Shown: positions 26,405 to 36,599, counted from the first letter of the stretch. The stretch: DNA of 64,000 nucleotides from Geochorda sp036562495 (GCA_036562495.1 DATCKA010000092.1:16383-80382); one strand, 5' to 3'. The notes: a model not told the origin generated them from the letters alone. Numbers and translations are program-made.

Positions 26405-26459
26405 GTGACGCCTCCCCCTCCTATGGGTAATTGTTCCCACGCTTCATAGCGCGCAGGAT

Positions 26460-26488
26460 AGGATAGCCATGCCGCCAGGCTTAGTCAA
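26460..26488 (-). promoter_or_regulatory. Sigma-A promoter of superoxide dismutase
   Basis: On the minus strand TTGACT (26488-26483) and TATCCT (26465-26460) are separated by exactly 17 bases. The TATCCT is immediately repeated at 26460-26455. The -35 box overlaps the uridine kinase stop codon. The leader of about 50 bases contains a GGGAACAATTACCC sequence before the ribosome site. Confidence 0.65.
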
Positions 26489-27213
26489 GAAAGCACGGTG
26501 CCCACCTTGTCCGACGCCCGCTCGGCCAGGATGGCGCGTATCTTGCTGGCCAGCACGTCGATGGCCACCTCGTTGAGGCCGCCCTCGGGGATGATGAGGT
26601 CGGCGTAACGCTTGGTGGGCTCCACGAACTGCAGGTGCATGGGGCGCACCGTCTCGAGGTACTGGCGCACCACCGACTCCAGGGTGCGCCCTCGCTGCTC
26701 GATGTCACGCATCAGGCGTCGCAGGACCCGGACGTCGGCGTCGGTGTCGACGAAGATCTTGATGTCGAGCCGCTCGCGCACCCGGGGATCCTCCAGCACC
26801 AGGATCCCCTCCACGATGATGATGTCGACGGGATCGACCCGGATGGTGCGCCCCGTGCGGGTGTAGGTGGCGAAGTCGTAGACGGGCTTGTCGATGCTGT
26901 GGCCGGCTGCCAGGCGGTCGAGGTGGGCCACCAGCAGGTCGGTGTCGAAGGCCGAGGGGTGGTCGTAGTTGATGCGCCGCCGCTCCTCCAGGGGCAGGTG
27001 GCTCTGATCCTTGTAGTAGGCGTCCTGCTCGATGAGGGCGGCACGGGCCCGGGGCACACGGCTCAGAATGGCCTGGGCCACCGTGGTCTTGCCCGATCCG
27101 CTGCCGCCAGCGATGCCGATGAAGACGGGCTGCACGGCGCCGTGCCTGTCCGACGACGAGGAAGGCGAGGCGGCCAACGTCTGCGGTGCACCTCCCGTAG
27201 AGCAGTCTATCAT
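26485..27213 (-). CDS. udk: Uridine kinase
   Basis: The enzyme phosphorylates uridine and cytidine in pyrimidine salvage. The 242-residue form shows the P-loop GGSGSGKTT, the DAYYKDQSHLP substrate loop, the NYDHPSAFDTDLL motif and the late RPMHLQFVEPTKRYADLIIP motif typical of Udk. The start is not certain. The ATG at 27213 has only a weak site. A TTG at 27177 is preceded by GGGAGG at about 13 bases, and the conserved core begins near VFIGIAGG. It is divergent from the acyl-CoA mutase genes. Confidence 0.9.
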   Translation of the reverse strand: MIDCSTGGAPQTLAASPSSSSDRHGAVQPVFIGIAGGSGSGKTTVAQAILSRVPRARAALIEQDAYYKDQSHLPLEERRRINYDHPSAFDTDLLVAHLDRLAAGHSIDKPVYDFATYTRTGRTIRVDPVDIIIVEGILVLEDPRVRERLDIKIFVDTDADVRVLRRLMRDIEQRGRTLESVVRQYLETVRPMHLQFVEPTKRYADLIIPEGGLNEVAIDVLASKIRAILAERASDKVGTVLS

Positions 27214-27261
27214 ACCCGCTCGGCCCCGGCTCGCCGCCGGCGCGTCGTTTCCGGCGTATCG

Positions 27262-27267
27262 TATAAT
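27262..27267 (+). promoter_or_regulatory. -10 element upstream of the acyl-CoA mutase
   Basis: A perfect TATAAT lies 29 bases before the GTG start in the 82-base divergent region between uridine kinase and the mutase. No good -35 box sits 16-18 bases upstream, so an activator may be needed or the match may be chance. Confidence 0.35.
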
Positions 27268-27295
27268 CGCAAACCGCAATCAGGTGCGATAGCAG

Positions 27296-28992
<1,697 letters not shown>

Positions 28993-28996
<4 letters not shown>

Positions 28997-29436
28997 ACGT
29001 ACCCGTGCGTCCGGCAAGCACCGCGCCGCCCCGCCCCATCCGGGTGCTGGCGGCCAAGGTGGGGCTCGACGGCCACGACCGCGGCATCAAGGTCATCGCC
29101 CGGGCGCTTCGCGACGCCGGGATGGAGGTCATCTACTCGGGGCTCTTCCGCACGCCCGAGGAGGTGGCCGCCATGGCCGTCGACGAAGACGTCGACGTGG
29201 TAGCCATCAGCATCCTGTCGGGGGCCCACAACACGCTGGTACCCGACGTGCTCGACCAGTTGCGGCGGCTCGGGGCGGGTGACGTCCCCGTCGTGGTGGG
29301 AGGTACGATCCCCTGGGAGGACGCCGAGCATCTGCGGCGCCAGGGGGTCCGCCAGGTCTTCGGGCCCGGCACGGACCTGTCGACCATCGTCGACAGCATC
29401 CGGGAGCTGGCCCGGTCGAGAACGGCGGGCGCCTGA
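28993..29436 (+). CDS. Acyl-CoA mutase small subunit, B12-binding domain
   Basis: The 147-residue protein is the cobalamin-binding half of the mutase. The DxHxxG signature is present as LDGHDRG, with the His that coordinates cobalt. It is followed by SILSGAHNTL and GGTIPWEDAEHL, which line the nucleotide-loop pocket. Its small size as a free subunit is as in IcmB. It starts with GTG overlapping the large-subunit stop, so the two are translationally coupled. No MeaB-type chaperone GTPase or epimerase gene is seen next to it. Confidence 0.88.
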
Positions 29437-29477
29437 GCGGGGGCCGGCGTCCAGTCCGGGAAGGAGGCGCCCGACGG

Positions 29478-29816
29478 ATGGCTCCGGCCTATCTGGTCTA
29501 CATCACCACCGCCGACGAGGAGCAGGCCCGGCGCATCGGCCGCGCCCTGGTCGAGCGCAGGCTGGCCGCGTGCGTCAACATCGTGCCCTCCATCCGCTCC
29601 ATCTACTGGTGGCAGGGGCAGATGGTGGAGGAGGGCGAGGCGCTGTTGCTGGTCAAGACCCTCGAACCGGCGCTCGACAGGATCGAGCAGACCGTGCGGG
29701 AGCTGCACAGTTACACCGTGCCTGCCATCTCCGCCGTGCCCGTGGAGCGCCTGCACGGCCCCTACCTTCGGTGGATGCACGAGGTGATGGGCTTCCACGG
29801 CTTCCCTGGCTACTGA
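29478..29816 (+). CDS. cutA: CutA divalent-cation tolerance protein
   Basis: The 112-residue protein is a full-length CutA. The family forms trimers with a ferredoxin-like fold. Recognisable segments are VYITTADEEQARRIGRALVE, LAACVNIVPSIRSIYWW and ALLLVKT, with the family's conserved aromatic cluster. A strong AAGGAGG site precedes the ATG. It follows the mutase genes by 41 bases and is closed by a hairpin 44 bases downstream. Its link to metal tolerance is by family; the exact role is unsettled. Confidence 0.92.
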   Translation: MAPAYLVYITTADEEQARRIGRALVERRLAACVNIVPSIRSIYWWQGQMVEEGEALLLVKTLEPALDRIEQTVRELHSYTVPAISAVPVERLHGPYLRWMHEVMGFHGFPGY

Positions 29817-29859
29817 GGTCACGCAAGCCAGGGGCATCCGCGCGCCCGTCCTGAGTGCC

Positions 29860-29890
29860 TCGGCCCCCGGCTCCTCGTGCCGGGGGCCGA
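29860..29890 (+). terminator. Hairpin after cutA
   Basis: CGGCCCCCGGC (29861-29871) pairs with GCCGGGGGCCG (29879-29889) around a 7-base loop, with one more T-A pair outside, giving a 12-bp stem. It lies between the cutA stop and the export-operon promoter. There is no T-run. Confidence 0.55.
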
Positions 29891-29906
29891 AGTGTCACCC
29901 CACAGC

Positions 29907-29963
29907 CTTCACGGGTTTGTCACATTTCCTTCATGGATTCCCTTCGCCGTCTCTGGTAGAGAT
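29907..29963 (+). promoter_or_regulatory. Tandem 11-bp response-regulator boxes and -10 of the export operon
   Basis: Three 7-base units occur at exact 11-base steps: CTTCACG at 29907, TGTCACA at 29918 and CTTCATG at 29929, with 4-base gaps GGTT and TTTC. Twenty-one bases after the last unit comes TAGAGAT (29957-29963), a likely -10. The last unit thus lies at the -35 position, the arrangement of activator-dependent PhoB/OmpR-type promoters. The same design recurs upstream of the Spy-like gene. Confidence 0.6.
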
Positions 29964-29998
29964 CGGATGGGTCAACCGTCGAGTGGGGAGGGAACCAC

Positions 29999-31165
29999 GT
30001 GCCCGCCAACGTCTTCGCGAGTTGCCAGCCGCCGCGAGGCATCGCCGGCCGGGTCGCCGCGCTGGCATTGGCCCTGTCGCTGGCGGCTCCCGGCGTCGTC
30101 GCACTGGCCCGGACGGACGCGCCGACAGAGGTCGTCACCCTGGACCAGGCGGTCGACCTGGCCGTCAAAGGGGCGGCTCTCGAGGTCGCACGCATCCAGC
30201 TGGCCGGGGCGAGGCTCGACTTCGAGCGAGCCATGGCCGACAACCTGCTCTCCGGGTCACCCCTGGCCGAGCAGGTGGCGCGCAACGCGCTGCGGCGGGC
30301 TCAACACGACTTTCGCGAGAGCCACTTCCAGGTGGTCTCGTCGGTGGTCGGCGCGTACCTGGGCGTGCTGAGGGCGGCCAACGGCGTGCGGGTCGCCGAG
30401 CTGCAGCAGCGGATCGCCGAGACTGCCCTCGACGCGGCGCAGGAGAAGGCCCGGGCAGGCATGCTGGGCCCTCTCGAACTGGAGGACGCCCGCCATGCGG
30501 CGCTGAAGGCGCAGCAGGATCTGGCGGAGGCGCGCATCTCGCTGGAGGAGGCGGTGGGGCAGCTGGCCGCGGCGCTTGGCTACCCGGAGACGATGCCGCC
30601 GGTCGATGCCCTGCAACTGCCCCAGGACCTGCCGCGGTTGCCAGCGCTCGACTCCGACCAGGCCGTGGCCACGGCCCTGAGCCAGAGTGACCTGATGATC
30701 TGGCACGACGAGGCCGTCGACATCGCCCGCAAGCAGCTCCGGCAGGCTCAGGCCGAGCAGGCGCCCCCGCTGGATCTGCAGGCGCGGGAACAGGCCGTGC
30801 GCAGCGCCGAGTTGCAACGGCGCCAGGCCCGGCTCGACCTGGAGCGCTCGGTGCGCATCGCGCTGGCGCGTGCTGCGACGGCCGCCCGGCGGTTGGAGCT
30901 GGCCGAGGCGGCGGTACGCCTCGAGCAGCAGCGGCTCGAGGCCGTGCGCCAGCAGCAGCAGGCGGGCCTCAAGACGGCGCAGGCCGTCATGCAGGCCGAG
31001 GTGGCCGCCCTACAGGCGCACCAGAGTTATCTGACCGCTGTCCAGGACTACCTGACCCGCCTGGTGGAGCTGCACCGCCTGCTGGGCGAGGAGCCCGGCC
31101 TGGGCCCGTCCACGGCCGAGGCGATGGGCGCAGGAGCGACGGGGGAAGCAGGCTCGACGCGATGA
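29999..31165 (+). CDS. TolC-like outer-membrane efflux protein (first copy)
   Basis: The 388-residue protein has a signal peptide (hydrophobic about residues 16-35) and then long heptad-rich helices as in TolC. Repeated patterns such as ALDAAQEKARAGMLGPLELEDA and the matching second-half segment VRQQQQAGLKTAQAVMQAEV correspond to the two TolC repeats with their characteristic AG(L/M) turn. The first repeat lacks most of the beta-strand region, so the protein is shorter than TolC (about 470 residues). The GTG start has GGGGAGGG 6 bases upstream. It is the first gene of a five-gene export operon controlled by the boxes just upstream. Confidence 0.72.
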   Translation: MPANVFASCQPPRGIAGRVAALALALSLAAPGVVALARTDAPTEVVTLDQAVDLAVKGAALEVARIQLAGARLDFERAMADNLLSGSPLAEQVARNALRRAQHDFRESHFQVVSSVVGAYLGVLRAANGVRVAELQQRIAETALDAAQEKARAGMLGPLELEDARHAALKAQQDLAEARISLEEAVGQLAAALGYPETMPPVDALQLPQDLPRLPALDSDQAVATALSQSDLMIWHDEAVDIARKQLRQAQAEQAPPLDLQAREQAVRSAELQRRQARLDLERSVRIALARAATAARRLELAEAAVRLEQQRLEAVRQQQQAGLKTAQAVMQAEVAALQAHQSYLTAVQDYLTRLVELHRLLGEEPGLGPSTAEAMGAGATGEAGSTR

Positions 31166-32697
31166 GGAGCCGATGGATGCCGCTGCTGGCCGTCGCCGGC
31201 CTGCTGGCAGCGGGCGGGCTGGGCACGGCCGGGGCACAGGAGCAACCGACGCTCTCGATGGAGGCCGTGGTGGAGGCCTACGTCGATTCGCACGCGTCCG
31301 TGCGGGAGGCCCGCACCCGCCTCGAGACGGCTCAGGCGGACTACGAGCGCAAGACCCGGGTGGCGTCGGCCCCCTCGCTGGAAGCGTCGGCCATGACGAG
31401 GGCCACCGCGGTCGAGTCGGAGGGCGATCCCACCTCGGTGGCCAACGGGGGCGTGGCGTTGACCTGGGCCCCCGTGGCGCCGCTTTCGCTGCAGGCCGAC
31501 GTGCGACACGGGAGCGGGCTGGCCGAAAGCAGCCAGTCCGGTAAGGACCTGCCGGGGACGGCGACCCGGCTCTCGCTGCAGGCCTCCTGGACCCTGTGGC
31601 CGCCGCCCGTCTCCCAGGCTCGAAACCTCGATGCGGAGCAGGCTCGCCTGGCCCTCGATCAGGCCCTACACGGGCTCGAGACCGCGATCGAGCAGGCCCG
31701 CCTGGAGGGGGCGCGGCTCTACGACCAGGCCCGCCTCGCGAGGGCCCGGCTGGAGCTGGCGCGCCAGCGCCTGGACGCGGCCGAGCGGAGCCTGGCGCGC
31801 ACCATCGACCAGTGGGCTGCCGGCCTGGCAGGCGAAGAGGCGGTGCTGCAGGCCCGCTCGGCTGCCCAGTCGGCGGCGCTGGCCGTGCAGCAGGCCGTGG
31901 CGACCCTGTCGGGGATCGAGCGGCAGCTGGGAGTGGAGGCCGACCGGCTGCCTGCGCTGCCGAAAGGAGACGACCTGGTGCACCTGGCGAGGCAGACGGC
32001 TGAGGATGTCCTGGCCTATCTGGCCTCGTCGGCGCAGGCCGCCGGGCTTCCCGCGATCGTCCCCGAGGCGGGGGAGGCGACGGGGGGCATGTTGAGAGGC
32101 CTCCCTCCGCTGCCCGACGAGGTGCTGGAGCGCGTCGTGGCGGGCTCTTTCGAGGTGGCCCAGGCCCGCCACCAGCTCGATCTGGCGCGTCGGCGCCTGG
32201 CGGCGGTCAGGCAGGGCGTGGCGGCTGCTACCCTGTCGGCGCGGGCGGAGTCCTGGGCCGGCGAGGCGACCAGGCCCGGCGGGGTCACCGTCTCGTTGAC
32301 CGCCAGCCTCGACGTGTTGGACGGGGGCGCCCGACGGCTGGACGAGGCGCAGGCGGCCCGAGGGGTGGCGGAGGCGGAGCGCACGCTCGAGGACGTCGAG
32401 GCGAAGGTGCGTCACGAAGCCCTGGCCCGCTGGGACGAGGTGGGCACGGCGCTTCTCCAGATGGTGTCGGCCCGGATCGAGCTGCAGCTGGCCGAACTGG
32501 CCTGGGAGGCGGCGCAAGGGCGCTACGAGCGAGGCCTGGGATCGGCCGACCAGTTGGAGGAAGCCGATCGTGGTCGTATGGAGGCGGCTCTGGACCTGTT
32601 CGAGGCTGCCAGGACGCTTCAACGGGCGTGGGAGCAGCTGTTGGCGAAGCTGGCACCCGGCTTGGACCTGTCGAGCCCGATAGAGGGGGGACGGTGA
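31162..32697 (+). CDS. TolC-like outer-membrane efflux protein (second copy)
   Basis: The 511-residue protein has a signal peptide cleaved near AGAQEQ and two TolC-type halves. Each has a long coiled helix pair (RARLELARQRLDAAERSL in the first; LAELAWEAAQGRYERGLG in the second). Between the helices lie beta-strand-like segments (GVALTWAPVAPLSLQADV, VTVSLTASLDVLDGG) suited to the membrane barrel. Length and layout fit TolC better than the first copy does. Its ATG overlaps the first copy's stop (ATGA). Two different TolC-like proteins in one operon could form a mixed trimer or serve separate pumps. Confidence 0.8.
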   Translation: MRSRWMPLLAVAGLLAAGGLGTAGAQEQPTLSMEAVVEAYVDSHASVREARTRLETAQADYERKTRVASAPSLEASAMTRATAVESEGDPTSVANGGVALTWAPVAPLSLQADVRHGSGLAESSQSGKDLPGTATRLSLQASWTLWPPPVSQARNLDAEQARLALDQALHGLETAIEQARLEGARLYDQARLARARLELARQRLDAAERSLARTIDQWAAGLAGEEAVLQARSAAQSAALAVQQAVATLSGIERQLGVEADRLPALPKGDDLVHLARQTAEDVLAYLASSAQAAGLPAIVPEAGEATGGMLRGLPPLPDEVLERVVAGSFEVAQARHQLDLARRRLAAVRQGVAAATLSARAESWAGEATRPGGVTVSLTASLDVLDGGARRLDEAQAARGVAEAERTLEDVEAKVRHEALARWDEVGTALLQMVSARIELQLAELAWEAAQGRYERGLGSADQLEEADRGRMEAALDLFEAARTLQRAWEQLLAKLAPGLDLSSPIEGGR

Positions 32698-32698
32698 C

Positions 32699-33862
32699 GT
32701 GGCGCAGCAACGCGGGATCCGGCGAGCTCTCCACTGGTCCGTCGTCGCCGTGCTGGTGCTGGCGGCAGGCGGCGCGGGGACCTGGTGGTGGCTGGCGGCC
32801 CGACGAGCCGAAACAAGCGCGGCCGGAGCGGCACGGCCCGCCGGCGGAGCGGTCGTTCGTCGCGAGGCGGGAGCCTTCTCCGAGGAGGAGGGACGGGAGC
32901 TTCTGAGGCTCGCGTCGCAGGCAGGGGTACAGGCCGTGCCCGTGCAGCGCGTCGACATCCGCCGCTACGTGGAGGCCACCGGCACCATCACGTCCGAGCG
33001 AGACGTGACCCTCTCCTTCGGCGTGGCGGGGCGCGTCAAGGCGGTCCATGTCGGGGTCGGCGACCGGGTGAAGGCGGGCCAGCTGCTGGCCGAGCTGGAC
33101 GACACATCCCTGCGACTGGCCTACGTGCGGGCGCGCAATGCCTACGAGCAGGCGCGCCTCGAGCAGGGGCCTGCCCAGGTGGAGGAGAGCCGGCTCGCCA
33201 TGGAGGCGGCGCGCCAGGACCTCGAGGGCGCCCGTTTGGTGGCGCCGTTCGACGGCGTCGTCGTCAGCGTCGACGCGCAGGCGGGCGAGCACGTCTCCGC
33301 GTCCCAGACCGTGGTGCGCCTGGTCGACCTTTCGGCGCTCCGGGTGGAGGTGTCGGTGGACGAGGTCGATCTGCCTTACGTGCGGCCGGGGCAGTCGGCG
33401 GTCGTCACGGTGCGGGGCTATCCGGACCTCTCGCTGGAGGGCGAGGTGGAGCGGCTCACGCCTGCCGGGCGCGGCCAGGGCGACCTGGTGCTGTTCGACG
33501 TCGTGGTGCGGCTGCGGGAGTCCCGTGACGAACTGCTGCCCGGCATGACCGCCACGGCTCGCATCGAGGTGGCACGGGCTGACGACGTGCTGGCCGTGCC
33601 CGAGGAGGCTGTGGTGGAGACGGGCGGCCGGGCCCTGGTGAGCCGGGTGGTCGATGGGTCCATCGTGTTGACGCCGGTGGAGCTGGGCGTCAGCGACGGG
33701 CGATTCGTCGAGGTGCGCTCGGGCCTCAGCGAGGGCGACCGGGTGCTGGCGACCAACTACGAGGTGTACCGGCGGCTCGCGGGGAGCAGTTCGGGTACGA
33801 GCCGGCCTCCGGGGGCGCCGGGCCCGACGTTTCGCATCAATGCGCCGCCGGCGGGGCGATGA
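32699..33862 (+). CDS. Periplasmic adaptor protein of the MacA/HlyD family
   Basis: The 387-residue membrane-fusion protein has one N-terminal membrane anchor (about 10-32). A barrel-sandwich half motif follows (DVTLSFGVAGRVKAVHV, GDRVKAGQLLAELD), then a short coiled coil (residues about 140-175), the second lipoyl half (LVAPFDGVVVSVDAQAGEHV), a beta-barrel and a membrane-proximal domain. It would bridge the inner-membrane ABC complex and the TolC proteins. The hairpin is much shorter than in E. coli MacA. The gene begins 1 base after the second TolC stop. Confidence 0.87.
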   Translation: MAQQRGIRRALHWSVVAVLVLAAGGAGTWWWLAARRAETSAAGAARPAGGAVVRREAGAFSEEEGRELLRLASQAGVQAVPVQRVDIRRYVEATGTITSERDVTLSFGVAGRVKAVHVGVGDRVKAGQLLAELDDTSLRLAYVRARNAYEQARLEQGPAQVEESRLAMEAARQDLEGARLVAPFDGVVVSVDAQAGEHVSASQTVVRLVDLSALRVEVSVDEVDLPYVRPGQSAVVTVRGYPDLSLEGEVERLTPAGRGQGDLVLFDVVVRLRESRDELLPGMTATARIEVARADDVLAVPEEAVVETGGRALVSRVVDGSIVLTPVELGVSDGRFVEVRSGLSEGDRVLATNYEVYRRLAGSSSGTSRPPGAPGPTFRINAPPAGR

Positions 33863-33865
33863 GCC

Positions 33866-34624
33866 GTGATGGGGCATCCAGCGAGCCCTGTGGCGGGCAA
33901 CGGCGCCGGTACGCCCGCCATCCAGCTGCAGGGCGTCACCAAGGTCTACGGACGCGGCGAGAGTGCCGTGGTAGCCCTGCGTGACATCAACCTGACCATC
34001 GCGCCCGGCGAGTACGTCGCCATCACGGGGCCGTCCGGGTCGGGCAAGTCGACCCTGATGCACCTGCTGGGCTGCCTGGACCGCCCCACATCGGGCAAGA
34101 TCCTCATCGAGGGGCAGGACGTCACCCGGCTCAGCGAGGCGCGTCTGGCGGCGTTGCGCAACCGGCGCATCGGATTCGTCTTCCAGTCCTTCCACTTGAT
34201 GCCCCGCGAGACGGTGTTGCGCAACGTCGAGTGGCCCCTCATCTACGCAGGCGTCCCACCGAGTCGGCGGCGGGAGCGCGCGCTCGAGGTGCTGACCCAG
34301 GTCGGCATGGCGCACCGGGTGCGGCACCGGCCGCAGGAGCTCTCGGGCGGCGAGCGCCAGCGCGTGGCCATCGCCCGGGCCCTGGTCAATGACCCGGCCT
34401 TCATCCTGGCCGACGAGCCCACCGGCAACCTGGACTCGGCCAACGGCGAGCAGGTGCTGGCCCTGCTCGAGGAGCTCAACGCCCAGGGACGCACGGTGAT
34501 TCTGGTGACGCATGACATGGGCATCGCCCACCGGGCTCGCCGGTTGATCCGGGTGCGTGACGGCCGGGTGGAGTACGACGGGGGCGTCTCGGCGTCGCAA
34601 GAGGGGAGGCGGGCCGTCCCGTGA
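33866..34624 (+). CDS. ABC transporter ATP-binding protein (MacB/LolD type)
   Basis: The 252-residue ATPase has Walker A GPSGSGKST, the LGCLDRPTSG motif after it typical of MacB/LolD, signature LSGGERQRVAIARAL, Walker B ILADEPTGNLD and H-loop VTHD. The ATPase is separate from its permease, unlike in E. coli MacB where the two are fused. It sits between the adaptor and the permease, with a GTGA overlap at its 3' end. The start is GTG 33866 or the adjacent ATG 33869. Confidence 0.9.
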   Translation: MMGHPASPVAGNGAGTPAIQLQGVTKVYGRGESAVVALRDINLTIAPGEYVAITGPSGSGKSTLMHLLGCLDRPTSGKILIEGQDVTRLSEARLAALRNRRIGFVFQSFHLMPRETVLRNVEWPLIYAGVPPSRRRERALEVLTQVGMAHRVRHRPQELSGGERQRVAIARALVNDPAFILADEPTGNLDSANGEQVLALLEELNAQGRTVILVTHDMGIAHRARRLIRVRDGRVEYDGGVSASQEGRRAVP

Positions 34625-35835
34625 GGACTCGGGAGCTGATCGGCGTCGCCTTCGGCAGCATCCGGGCGGGCGGGCTCCGGTCCTTCCTGTCGGTGCTGGG
34701 GATCGTCATCGGGGTCGCCGCCGTCATTGCCCTGGTCTCCGTGGGGCAGGGGGCGGCGCTCCAGATCCAGTCGCAGCTGACGTCGCTCGGATCCAACCTG
34801 CTGACCATCATGCCCTCTGCCCGCACCGCCTCCGGGGGACGGGTCTCGCAGGAGCAGCTGTCGGGGCTCACCATGGAGCTGGCCGACGAGTTGCCCCTCG
34901 CGGCGCCGGCCATCACGGCGGCGACGGGTCTGGTGCAGAGCCGGGCGACGTTGGTGGTGGGCGCCAGGAACCTCTCGGTGGGGGTCATGGGGGTGGGCGA
35001 GGCCTACGCCTCGCTGCTCAACTACCGTCCCATCGCGGGCCGCTTCGTGCAGCCCCGGGACGGGCGCGAGCGCAGGATGGCCGTTGTGCTGGGGTTCGGC
35101 GTGGCCCAGGACCTGTTCGGCGGCGAGGTACCGGTGGGCCATGACATCACCCTGGTCTTTGGCGGGCGCCCCGTCGCAGGGGTGGTCGTGGGGGTCATGG
35201 AGCCCAAGGGCGCCCTCTTCTTCGCCAACTTCGACCGGCAGGTCTACGTGCCGGCGGAGACCCTGGTGGCCCGGGGACTGGTGCCCAACCGCATGGGCTC
35301 GTACCTCGCCCAGACCAAAGAGGGGGTCGACGTGGACGACGCGGTGGCCCAGGTCACCTTCTTCTTCGATCGCCGGCTCGGCGAGCCGGGCATCGTGCAG
35401 GTGGCCAGCCAGCAGGCCCTCCTGGATGCGGTGAGGCAAGCCACCGGCACCATGACCCTGCTGCTGGGGGCCATCGCCGGCATCGCGCTGTTGGTGGGCG
35501 GCATCGGCATCATGAACGTGATGCTGGTGGCGGTCGCCGAACGCACCCACGAGATCGGCGTACGCATGGCCATCGGAGCGCGCCGTGCCGACATCCTGCG
35601 CCAGTTTCTGGCGGAGTCGACGGCCCTGAGCGTCGTGGGGGGAATCGTGGGGCTGCTGGCCGGATGGGCCGGCGGATGGGCCATGTCGCGGGCCCTGGGC
35701 TTCCCCTTCGTCATCTCCAGCCAGTCCGTCGTGCTCGCCATCGGCTTCTCGATGGCGGTGGGCATCTTCTTCGGCATCTATCCGGCCCGGCGAGCCTCAC
35801 GGCTCGACCCGGTGGAGGCGCTGCGCTACGAGTGA
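34621..35835 (+). CDS. MacB-like ABC permease (FtsX domain)
   Basis: The 404-residue permease has the MacB layout: one N-terminal membrane segment (about 18-42, LRSFLSVLGIVIGVAAVIA), a large extracytoplasmic domain (about 45-275), then three C-terminal segments of the FtsX domain with the IGIMNVMLVAVAERTHEIG motif, ending in DPVEALRYE. Such mechanotransmission transporters use ATP hydrolysis to push substrates through an adaptor and TolC without passing them across the inner membrane. The substrate is unknown. It is the last gene of the operon. Confidence 0.9.
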   Translation: MRTRELIGVAFGSIRAGGLRSFLSVLGIVIGVAAVIALVSVGQGAALQIQSQLTSLGSNLLTIMPSARTASGGRVSQEQLSGLTMELADELPLAAPAITAATGLVQSRATLVVGARNLSVGVMGVGEAYASLLNYRPIAGRFVQPRDGRERRMAVVLGFGVAQDLFGGEVPVGHDITLVFGGRPVAGVVVGVMEPKGALFFANFDRQVYVPAETLVARGLVPNRMGSYLAQTKEGVDVDDAVAQVTFFFDRRLGEPGIVQVASQQALLDAVRQATGTMTLLLGAIAGIALLVGGIGIMNVMLVAVAERTHEIGVRMAIGARRADILRQFLAESTALSVVGGIVGLLAGWAGGWAMSRALGFPFVISSQSVVLAIGFSMAVGIFFGIYPARRASRLDPVEALRYE

Positions 35836-35863
35836 AGATGAGGTGGGTCCTTCGCCAGCAGAT

Positions 35864-35908
35864 CTTCACGATTCCTTCACGGCTTCTCGCGCACGGCCGT
35901 GGCAGAGT
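35864..35908 (+). promoter_or_regulatory. Tandem 11-bp response-regulator boxes and -10 of the Spy-like gene
   Basis: Two identical CTTCACG units start at 35864 and 35875, an 11-base step with a 4-base gap ATTC. Twenty-one bases after the second unit is CAGAGT (35903-35908), the likely -10. Unit sequence, step and distance to the -10 are the same as upstream of the export operon at 29907-29963. A shared OmpR/PhoB-family activator is inferred. Confidence 0.6.
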
Positions 35909-35982
35909 GGGGGCGGGACGAGCCGTCGCCAGGACGGCCGCTATGGCCAACGAGGTAGCCTCTTGAAGGGGGTCGTGAGGAG

Positions 35983-36528
35983 ATGAGCGGCGAGCATCGA
36001 GAGAGGCTAGGGAGACGGCGGTGGATGGTGCGGGCTGCCACGCTGGCGTTGACGATGGTCATGGCTTCGATGGTGGTGCTGGCCGCGTCGCCCGACGGAT
36101 CGTCGGCCGAGCCCGAGCGGCGCATACTGACCCGTCCACGGGCGGGGCTGGCCGCCCTCGAGCTCAGCGCCGAGCAGCTGCAGCAGATCCGTGAGATCCG
36201 CCAGAAGGCCTACGAAAAGGCCATCCCAATCCAGGGCGAGCTCTACACGCTGCGCCGACAGCTGGCGTTGGCCCTGCGCGGCACCGAACTGGAAGCCGAC
36301 CGGGTCAAGGAGCTGGCCGCCCGCATCCACGAGTTGCAGGGAGAGCTCCAGCAAATCCAGCTTCAAATGCTGCTGGACGTCCGCGGGGTGTTGACCGACG
36401 AGCAGCTCCGCAAGCTGAGCGTGTACGGTGGCTTCGGGTTCGGCTGGGGCGGAGCCTTGGACGGCCGCCACATGGGCCCAAACGGCAACCTCCGGCTTCA
36501 CATGATGGGCCGGCGGATGCTCCGCTGA
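35983..36528 (+). CDS. Spy/CpxP-like periplasmic protein
   Basis: The protein has up to 181 residues with a signal peptide (hydrophobic about residues 17-36, cleavage near SSAEPE). It contains an all-helical Spy/CpxP-type core with two LTxxQ-like motifs: LSAEQLQQIREI near 60 and LTDEQLRKL near 137. A Gly/His/Met-rich tail follows (GRHMGPNGNLRLHMMGRRM) that could bind metal. Relatives act as envelope chaperones or metal sensors. It follows the export operon by 147 bases and has its own promoter with the same boxes. The start may instead be the ATG at 36025, which has GGGAG 10 bases upstream. Confidence 0.75.
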   Translation: MSGEHRERLGRRRWMVRAATLALTMVMASMVVLAASPDGSSAEPERRILTRPRAGLAALELSAEQLQQIREIRQKAYEKAIPIQGELYTLRRQLALALRGTELEADRVKELAARIHELQGELQQIQLQMLLDVRGVLTDEQLRKLSVYGGFGFGWGGALDGRHMGPNGNLRLHMMGRRMLR

Positions 36529-36574
36529 GCGGCCGAACCAATCCGTCTTGCCACGAGAGGTCACCGGACAGCAC

Positions 36575-36599
36575 GGCGCCCGGCCTACGGCCGGGCGCC
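36575..36599 (+). terminator. Terminator after the Spy-like gene
   Basis: GGCGCCCGGCC and GGCCGGGCGCC form a perfect 11-bp stem around the loop TAC, followed on the plus strand by TGTCGTTGTC. It lies 46 bases beyond the Spy-like stop. On the minus strand the same hairpin follows the candidate 18-residue peptide. Confidence 0.7.
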
